From: Dactylorhiza incarnata
Lineage: Eukaryota > Streptophyta > Magnoliopsida > Asparagales > Orchidaceae
Assembly: GCA_033032865.1 (NCBI GenBank)
Contig: JAWHQI010000028.1
Coordinates: 5,413,001 to 5,477,000, forward strand
Direction of reading: 5' to 3'
DNA length: 64,000 nt
Below are positions 55,854 through 64,000 of the stretch, in pieces. Within the stretch, counting starts at the first letter, position 1, and every line of letters begins with the position of its first letter. The position numbers and the translations under genes were made by a program. A model generated the notes under the pieces. The model was not told where the DNA came from. It did not search any database and saw only the letters and a program-made list of their open reading frames with translations.

Positions 55854-57297
55854 TGTGACACCGGCGACGAGGTATGAATAATTATAATATGTTATGTTAT
55901 GTACGAAATGTGCGACACGGAATATGTGTATGTAATTCCGACATAATAAAGATTAAGAGAAAACCAAGAGATGAATAAAAGTTCTGAGGGCTGCGAACAA
56001 CAGGAAATGATTTAACCGGCTATTTGGTCCAAGGCAATCATGACTCACGCTAATAAGAAGTGTGCGTGTCATAAGGGGGGCAGTCGGGTATCGCATAAGG
56101 GGGCCAAAGTAATCCCAATGTTTTATTTCCTCTCCCAGCGCTTCCTGCGAGCCCGGCGACAGGCGGAACAACCGATCGACGCCGATTGCTCCTGAGAGCC
56201 CAGTTCTCCTCCGAATTCCGCCGTTTTTCATCCTATAGAGAGGTAAGGTCTTCCTCTCAACTCCTCTTGAGTTTTATATGAATTCCTAGCCTCGTTTTTC
56301 CTAAGATGAAAACCCTAGATTTGCCTAAATGTTATATATTTTATATCCTTGTTTCTCTTGAATTTCAGAACGGATTCTTAGCATGGTTTAAGGTTTTCTC
56401 TTCGTTTCATGTAAGGAATCCGAAACCCTAGCTGTTATTATGTGATTTCAGAAATTATAAGTATTCCTAAGGTTGGAAAAATGCTCCTATGTCCTATCTC
56501 TCATTTGGAGTAAAAACCCCTTCCATTTAAAATAGGGCATCACTTTGAGTTGGGATTTTGATGTCTTTTTCTCCTTCTTACTTAAGATGAGGCTTGAAGG
56601 TGTTGTTTCCTCACTAATTTGATGAAACACCCTTATGTTAAATTTAGGGCAACCAACAATTGGAGGCAATCTCTGATTTTTAATGTTTTATGGTTTATTA
56701 TGAAATTCCCTTTCCTAATTAGTGTAGATTCCATAAGTTTGAAGTTAGGACAGCAAACCCTAACTCAAATACATTCCAATTACCTAGTAAGGGAGGGGAT
56801 TAGTGGTGCGTAGAGCTGATTTCCTTTAAGGCAGACATAATATTACTTGTGTACACGTGTATGTGGTGTAAAAAGGGGCAAATTTTCATGTTAATTGAAG
56901 GCCAATTAGTACCCATGATCTTTATACATTTATGATAACACCATTATTAGTACATTAGGACTAGCTAATTATGTAATTGTTACATTTAGGACATGGACTC
57001 TCAAGGTGGAAGGAAGGGAAGTGAACAACGCAAGGACAAAGGGAAAGAGAAAGTAGAGGTGAGTTCTTATTGTTCTGTATTGTTTTTATTTGCTTACTTT
57101 CATATGACTTGTATTATACTCTGAGGATAGAAACCGTAAGATGAGATGCAAGTAAATCGCAAATAAAACCATTAAGGGTAAATCCCCAAATCAGCTAAAG
57201 AACGACAATTCCGCAAAGTAAAAGAAGCAAGGTAAAAGATCAATTAATCCTCCAAGAAAGTATGAGATTAAAAATCATATCAACTTAATGGGCTATA
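55854..57297 (+). repeat. Element C 3' LTR, part 1
   Basis: Matches 23268 onward. It retains the small ORF and splice donor (ATG 56993, donor at about 57059). Interrupted by solo LTR D at 57297/57298. Confidence 0.92.
57293..57297. repeat. Left target-site duplication of D (ctata)
   Basis: Identical to 63162-63166. Confidence 0.93.
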
Positions 57298-57525
57298 TGT
57301 AACAGTACTGGCTAGCCTGACCCGGGCCCCTAGCCCAGTACTGCCGGCACCGACGGTCCAGCCTGACCCGGGCCCCTGGCACCGCCGGTTAAGCCTCACC
57401 CCGAAGGGTTAACCGCAAGCCTGCAGGCCGTGCACCCCAACCCCTCTCTGGCCTGCCACAGGGCACAGCGGGTTGTTGGAGACATACAGTCTCCCTTCGG
57501 TGAGAAGTGAGCCAGTTAAGCGGCA

Positions 57526-57597
57526 GCGCGTGGACTTCCCAGGAGGTCACCCATCCCGTGACTACTCCAGCCCGAGCACGCTTAACTACGGAGTTCT
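57526..57597 (-). pseudogene. 5S rRNA-derived segment in LTR D
   Basis: On the minus strand about 72 bp match the 3' two thirds of plant 5S rRNA with some substitutions: AGTTAAGCGTGCTCGGGC (A-box region) and GGGATGGGTGACCTCCTGGG (C-box region). The first third of the 5S gene is missing, so it is not a gene. The internal Pol III promoter elements appear largely kept. Comparable 5S-derived parts are known from Cassandra LTRs. Confidence 0.75.
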
Positions 57598-58581
57598 TTC
57601 ACTTCTCATCACCAACTGAGCTGCAAACTGCTAGACCCCTAAGTTGGTTTTGTCATGACTGGGTCATGACAAAACCATAGGAAGAACCTTTTTGAACCTA
57701 AGAGCTTAGGAAAGGAGGAGGAAGCCACCTTGGTCTGCAAATAGCAATTCCCATCTTCCAAGCTTGGGGTTGGAATTTAGGGCTTCAACTTAACCCTTGG
57801 ACCCCACCATAGTGTCCCTAACCCTTTAGAGGTCCCCTTAGGGCACCTTGGGCCCATTGAAGTCAACCTAAGAGGCCAATTTAACCAAAGTCAACATAAA
57901 CCCTCAAATTGGTCAAAGTAGCCCATTTAGAGCCAATCAACCCTCACCATGTCAAATTGATCACACTCCTAGGTTTATAATACCATTATAGACCTAATGG
58001 ACCCAAAAGCCCCATCATGGGACCCCCAGGGGTGCAAATTGACCAAAATGCCCTTTTTAGGTCAAAATGACCTTTCTTCTCAAAGTACCCCAATTGACCT
58101 TCACCACATTAAATTGACCTCACCCATAGGGCTATCATGTCATAGGGGAGCTAGTGGACCAAAAAGCCCCATGACCAAGTCAACCCTAGGGCTCAATTTG
58201 ACCAAAGTCAATTTAGCCTATTTTGGTCAAATCATCTTAGATTGGGTCAACCAAGAACCATATGACCAAATTGACTCCACCATTAGTTCCTAAACTTAAT
58301 TTAGAACCTATTGAACCCAAAAGCCCCATCCTAGGGTTCCCCAATTGACCAATTTGACCAAAAGTCAAAATTGCCCAATTTAGGTCAAAATGCTCAAACC
58401 TAACCCAATCTCTTTGGGCTAGCTCAATTGGATGGTCAACCAGCCCATGTGGACCCTCATTAAACTCAGGAGAGAGTGTAGAAACCGACCATGGTGATTA
58501 GGAGAGAGAAAATGGGGGTTTCACCATTTTTGGAAGAGAGAGAAGAGGCCATTCATGGCCATTAAGAGGTTTTACCTCTTG

Positions 58582-58606
58582 CCCCCCCCCCCCCCCCCCC
58601 CCCCCC
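58582..58606. repeat. Run of 25 C in LTR D
   Basis: Homopolymer. The aligned position in E is CCACCCCTTCCTCTCCCAAT, so the run arose in D or is an assembly or base-calling effect. Confidence 0.8.
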
Positions 58607-61600
58607 AATTGATGCCTCCATTCAACTCCTCAGCCAGCTGGGAGAAGTTTCCATCAGTTACACAAGGGAATTAAGGCAGGGGAGATGGAGAGGGGCCGGC
58701 CATGGAAGAAACCGAAGAAGCCATTAATGGCCATGGAGCTTAAAGCCATCACCACCCCCAATCGAACCCCCCTTCACCTTCAGAGACCTGAGAGGAGAGA
58801 AACCCCTATCTTACCTGGAGATTTCGTGCACTGTAGGAGGGAATCGGCATGGCTTCACAACCGACGGCAGCTCCCATGGTGTACTCGAGGTTGACCCGAC
58901 GGCAAGCCCTCCAGCAGGTCCCGTTCTCCTCCCTGAACTCTAAGGGTTAGATCCAAATCGACGGCGGCTCGATCCGTGGCCAATTGGCCGGGAATCAAGC
59001 CGGCCTTGCCCCCCGTTGATCGGGTTGGGCTTCCTCTCCCAGACCACGATTCCGGCCACCTCCGGCCGATCAAACACCGCTCATCGCCGGCCCCCACCTC
59101 AACGGAGGTGGTGGTGGCGTTGGTCGGCCGGGGCGGCGCTCAGGTGGCCGAGAAATCATCGCTCAAGGCGGCCCAGGCGCGGTAAATCTCAGCCGCTGAT
59201 TTTTTGGGGACGATGACCCGGCGCCGCCCGATCTGCTTTAAAATTCGTGCTAATTTAATTCAATCCTTATTAATTCTGTGATTAAAATGCAGCCTCTATT
59301 TAAATCTGGGAAAAATACTTAGAGGCCGAATCATGAAAAGTGGTCAACATAGAAAATGTAGCCCTTTGGGTCTAGTTTCATACAAAATTGAGATCACTCA
59401 ATTTGGAGTCCTGGCTAGGGCTCAGCACTCATTCTAGTGGAGGCTGTCTTTAGGGCTAATCAGAACTCATTTTTGATGCCCACCCCATTATAGAACTCCA
59501 AATGACTTGATTTTTGGGGTGTAGTCTAGTCTTGTGCATACTTAGGTCATGTCCAAAGATCACAAGGATTGGAGAAGTTTTCTTCTTAATTTTTGGGAAA
59601 GACCAATAATCCTAGTTTAACCTAATTAGGTGTCCTAAACACCTCAAAACCCTTCCAAACTTGGATGGGTGGTCCTAAGGGGTATGTATAGGCCCTGGTT
59701 AAAATATCATGATTTATGGGGTTGTTTTGGTAGGGTATTCCACCAAAATAGCCTTAGGCTCCCTAGGTTTAGGCAAAACTTTGGGTGAGTGCCCCCACTC
59801 TTCCACAAGGTCTTTTGGCTCCATATTTGGGGTGCACCTCACCCTCCCCCATGCCAACCTCTGGTCCAAGTTTGGTGGCCATTGGAGGGGTTTTGCCCTA
59901 GTAAATCAAAAAGGGGCTAAATTGCTATTTGCACCCCAAATAGGTACCCATTGGAATTCCACTCCCCACCAAATGTTGGTAGGATCTTGGGTGGTCTTAC
60001 ACTGACCCATGGTCAGTATAGTGAGTAGTATGGACTTGGGCAAGGTAGGGAGACCTTTGGGTCTAGTTTCTCTTAAAGGTTATGTTTAGGGTAAAGGTAA
60101 ACCTAAGCTAGTTTTGGGGTGTGGAGGGGTTTCCTCCCACTGATTGTTGGGGTAACTTTGGTCACTGCCTTGGGAGGTAGGAGGCACCCCAAGGAGCCAC
60201 TTTGGGTGGGTTAGGACCTATTGTGCCCATGAATCCTAATGGTTGAGTTTATGGTGCCTTTTAGGGTTTGTGAAGGAGGTAGGAGTAAATGCCTATGGGG
60301 AGAGGTGTAATAGACCTCTCTGAGTCCTAAGAGTGGTATAACCCCCTCCCAAGAGGTTTGAGTGGGTTTGGAGATGTTTAGGCCCTAACCCTAGGCTAAA
60401 CCCTTAAGGGGTGCAAATAGAGGTCAATGAAGGGAGTAGGGTCAAACCCTAGTGGTTTGACCTAAAGTTTTGGTGAGTAGGTCATAGTGACCAGAGAAGA
60501 CTCCCTTGTGAATTTGAAGAGGGTTGGAGTTGTCTAACCTAGGTAATAAATCCTTGGGTAGATTTGTAAATAATTGGAATTTGGAGTTCTAGGAAGAAAT
60601 AACACTTAGGGAATCACCATCTTCTGTCACCCACTTGTTTTTGAGGTCATGAATCTCTGGAGTTCCTACTAGAGCTGTAGGGGAAGGTTAGACCCTAACC
60701 CTAGGTTAAACCCTAATGGGGTGCAATTAGAAGCTAATGAAGGAAGAGAGGTCAAACCTTAATGGTTTGACTTGAAATTTGGTGAAGGTGGCCTTAGTGA
60801 CTAGGGAATGCTACTGTGAGAGTTTGGAGGAATTTGGAGTTGCCCATCCTAAGTAATAAACCCTTGGGTAGATTTGTAAATAATTAGGGTTTGGGATTTT
60901 AGGGAGAGATAGTACTTGTCAATCTACCATCTTCTGTAATATACATGGTTTTAATGATATAAACCTCTGGAAGAATTGGTTAGAACATGAGTTAACCCTT
61001 GGAGGTCCAAATTGTAATATTCCTCATTGTTGGCAATTTTTGGGTTGGTTAAATTTATGATGATAAATTACTGTAATTGCATGTAACTTTGCTGGATGTC
61101 TTTTCATAACAATATATAACCACTGTAATTTTCCCATAATTTATGGATCAATATTTTTGGTACCTCTAGTTCATTTTGGAAGAAGTTGCAAATATATCCT
61201 TGGATGTAATTACAAATATGCCCTCTGTGGAACATGGTCAAACTTTGTAGGACTTAATATTATATCATGATACACCACTGTACCAATTTGCAAAAGGTTT
61301 AGAGATCATATGAGGGTACCTCCTTTGTAAATTATTGGAAATTATTGTGTTTTGGAATTTCTAAAAATAGTAAGCCTTGCTGGTTTTTCCTAAAATTTCA
61401 TACCTACTGTTTATTAGGTACTATTGATTTATGTAAAAATTGGAGTAGGCAGTGGAGGTCAGGAAAGTACACTTGTAGTTCAAACCTTAGTAAAATGGCC
61501 CTTTGGAAAATTATTTAAAATACTTTTATTATTGGAAAAATTATGAAACCCTAGATTTGGTCTGAAATAGGTAGCATGGGTCCCCAGTAAATCCCTTGGG

Positions 61601-63161
61601 TCAAGGAGATGGTTATTTAGTGTACCTCTCTTTATGAGCACGTTAAGGTTGGTCTGCGTTTAGCAACTAGACAACTTTGGGGTTAAAGGTCAAACTGATG
61701 GTCTTGGGTCTGGAGTGATGAAGGTTGGGTAGTAGCCTTGTGTTATGTTTGGACCCCTAGAGGAGTTAGGGTTTGGTAAGTCTTAGGGTGGTGGAGTGCC
61801 ACCCTCGGAATAGGTCGTCCGGGGATTGACGAAAGATCGTCTTTTCCTGTTAAGCGTCTTTTAGCACCTAAGTTTCTATAGCAGGAAAGTTATTATGAGA
61901 ATGTGTTTGTGGAAGTCTGGCCGGTTTAATCCGGTGATCTTTTGTTTCGGAGATGTTTGTTGGTGGCGGGCGGGTTAGCCCGGGGAGCTTGTAGCTCGGT
62001 GTTGTTGGAAGATATCTTGCATGTGCATAAGGTGGTGGGTCCTTAGTGTTGGCGGTCGTTGCACCGACGTTGATACTTAGGCTCGGCTAGTGCGGGTTTG
62101 TACTTAGCCATAAAATCTGGCGGTCCAGTCAGTAAGAGTACGCAGACGCTCCGTGGGTTTAGTGGAGGCGTACGATAGGTCTAGGTCGGGTAGTGCATTT
62201 ACCAACCTAGAGGTGGGCGGGGCCCAACCCACCGCTTCCGTTTGCCACTACGGAAGTATCCGGGGAGTCTAGCTCGCTCCAAAAAGGGGGAACTAAAGGT
62301 CTATGCGCATAGAGTCGTAGTGGGTGAGTTGCACTTGTTTGATCACCGCATAACAACATATTTGCATGTCATAGCATAACCATTGCATTCAACCCCTGAC
62401 ACCTATCGTATAAATTGGTATGGGACTTTTTATACGATAGGCCCTACTAAACGACCCCTTGGTCTATAGGTTTGTATGGGCACTCCTATAAATCAATGGT
62501 TAATATTATAATATTTAATTGTTTCTACATTTACTCATTACTGCTTTACCTATACTTTACCCTGCTGTTTTTATTTCTGGTTTCATTTACATATATATAT
62601 CACCTGTGTAGCGTAGATATTTCCTTGTCACCTGCATTTGTTCTACCCCTTGTTTGTCCTCCGCTTCCTCCTTCCCATCCGGTGCCTAGGAGCCTTGGGG
62701 GGAGGGGTGGGGAATTGGCTGAGTCTTTATGACTGACGGTCGGTGGACCTTATCATTTTAGGAGACCGCGGCGACGGAGCAGCACCGGAGGCCGGTGCAA
62801 ATGGAGGCGGGGCAGTCTAGCTCAGGAGCTCAGATAACAGGATCCGTGAGTGTTGATTTAGTTGTTTTGCTTCCGCGAGTGGATCATGTAGTGAGGATCT
62901 GATGTATTGGGCAAGGCCCTAGCTATCTTATTTCCTTTCTTTTCAGTTACATTGTGGACATCTTTTGATGAGTTATTTATATATGTGATGTGGACTTAGC
63001 TTGTTCTACTAATCAGTTTAGCTTACTTTTCTTGTGATCGATTTGGCCGGCAGGATCGGCATTTTGTAGTGGCGACCTTCTCGAGCGAAGGTGTCACCGC
63101 AAAACGGCGGTTCTGGGCCTAAGACCCGGTGGTTTTTGCAAAAAAAAAATAGGGTCTTACA

Positions 63162-64000
63162 CTATATTAAGAGTTAACCCAATCCAGGAGATAGAGAGAA
63201 TATTCTCCCGATATGATTATGAATATATGTAAGATTCGTGCGAGTCAAGGGCATGAATAGTAATATGAATATGAGAGTCAAGGACACGTGTTAAATATTG
63301 CAACATGTACGTGTGAGACAAGCACACGTAATAAATTCATAAAGAATTAATTTACATTTTATATGGCCCATAACTGAAAAGTCAAGTAATATCATTTAAT
63401 GATGATATAAGATACACAAACTAAGGATATGAAATAACGAGAATATGAGGGTTAAGTAAATACAAGAAAAGCTACAAGATAAATGTTACATCATAAGTAA
63501 AAGAAAGTCCAAGTAAGAATTCACATAGTCGTTTGACTAATTAGAAAATAAAAACTAAACAGGTCAAGGAAGAGGCGGTTCCAGCCACCAGTAGTCGACC
63601 GTGTTCTCCTCGTCAGGAGAAGAGATACCGTCTTTGGGTTGAAGTCTCCTCAGCAGTGTTTGGAGTTTTGGACGTGCATAGGGCGAGGTGCAAGGATCCA
63701 GAGTGTCCGCACGAGGAGTTCCAATTCTACTTTTTGTAGTGTTTTGCTTATGATATGAGTCGGTTATGTATATATGTACAGTTTATGGTAAGCCCCTTTT
63801 TGGTGTATGTATAGGGCTACCAGTTTGCTTATCTATCTTGTACCAGATCTGAAATGAAATGAAATGAGATCTTTTGTCATGCATCTTTCTTTTTGTACTA
63901 TATTACAACATACTTTACACTGAATGTTTCTTACCTTGCAACTCTGATGATATATATATGCTATGTATAAGCAAATTGTAGCGGTAGCCAATAAGGGGGC
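63162..64000 (+). repeat. Element C 3' LTR, part 2 (runs off window)
   Basis: Begins with the right ctata duplication and aligns with the left LTR from about 24713 to its end. The window stops at GGGGGC, seven bases before the expected CGTTACA end. Confidence 0.92.

Larger units (their letters stand above)
57298..63161 (+). mobile_element. D: 5.9-kb solo LTR related to element E
   Basis: Starts TGTAACAGTA and ends GGTCTTACA, flanked by a perfect 5-bp duplication, with no internal region or partner LTR: a solo LTR left by LTR-LTR recombination. From about 57650 it aligns along its length with the E LTR (shared GTCATGAC inverted pair, W-box-like block, CCGGCC block, AAAACGGCGGTT end) but is clearly diverged. 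Its first 340 bp differ from E and contain the 5S-derived segment. It lacks the zinc-knuckle ORF. Confidence 0.88.
23268..64000 (+). mobile_element. Element C: chromovirus-like Ty3/gypsy retrotransposon, nest host
   Basis: 5' LTR 23268-25552, primer site 25559-25570, gag and pol from 25673 to 29160 and again from 54726 to 55773, then a polypurine tract and the 3' LTR from 55854. Element B is inserted in the integrase with a perfect 5-bp duplication, and solo LTR D in the 3' LTR. The 3' LTR reaches the last base of the window; by comparison with the left copy only about seven bases are missing. The order PR-RT-RH-IN and a chromodomain-like C-terminus place it among plant chromoviruses, possibly Tekay/Del. 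Many stops show it is dead. Confidence 0.9.

Noticed and set aside
57526..57597. A functional 5S rRNA gene
   Set aside because: The first third of the gene is missing, several substitutions are present, and the piece lies inside an LTR.

Overview
This is an angiosperm nuclear window made almost entirely of transposable elements. The evidence is plant-type Ty3/gypsy LTR retrotransposons primed by initiator tRNA-Met, a FAR1/SWIM Mutator-like transposase, a ULP1-type protease gene of the kind carried by plant MULEs, a Tourist-like MITE and degenerate copia remains. The species cannot be told from the sequence. No intact host gene, tRNA or functional rRNA gene was recognised; one short unidentified ORF (13333-13641) may be a host-gene fragment.

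Left part (1-13100), mostly minus strand: a decayed gypsy gag (1-356) with its LTR start (501); a gag-only, non-autonomous LTR element (A, 772-7749) inserted in that LTR and packed with GC-rich tandem repeats; a second minus-strand LTR (F, 9904-12286) with a tRNA-Met primer site; and a Tourist-like MITE (12332-13101). Middle (14363-21750): a Mutator-like element with a frameshifted transposase on the plus strand and, convergent to it, a multi-exon ULP1-like cysteine protease gene on the minus strand. Its non-coding parts carry many copies of a palindromic motif (TACGGTCGTA type). A copia remnant follows (21960-23040).

Right part (23268 to the window end): a nest held together by target-site duplications. 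A chromovirus-like gypsy element C (5' LTR 23268-25552, 3' LTR from 55854 running off the window) is split in its integrase by element B (29161-54725, TSD cttac/cttac). B is a Tat-lineage gypsy element with a second, archaeal-type RNase H and two antisense genes downstream of pol. B is split inside its gag zinc knuckle by element E (31247-44701), which has 5.7-kb LTRs around a 2.0-kb non-coding core. The 3' LTR of C is split by D (57298-63161, TSD ctata/ctata), a solo LTR related to E that carries a 5S rRNA-derived segment. By nesting, C is older than B, and B than E.

How the parts may work together: element A has no pol, but shares with B the LTR termini, a 17-nt primer-binding site, a TATA core and a related gag with the same unusual zinc knuckle, so B-like elements are the likely source of enzymes for A. 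The main unexplained observations are an LTR-encoded mini-exon in C that could splice in frame to gag, the antisense genes of B with their own TATA boxes, about twenty W-box cores in the giant E LTRs, a zinc knuckle inside those LTRs, and the palindromic motif family of the Mutator-like element.
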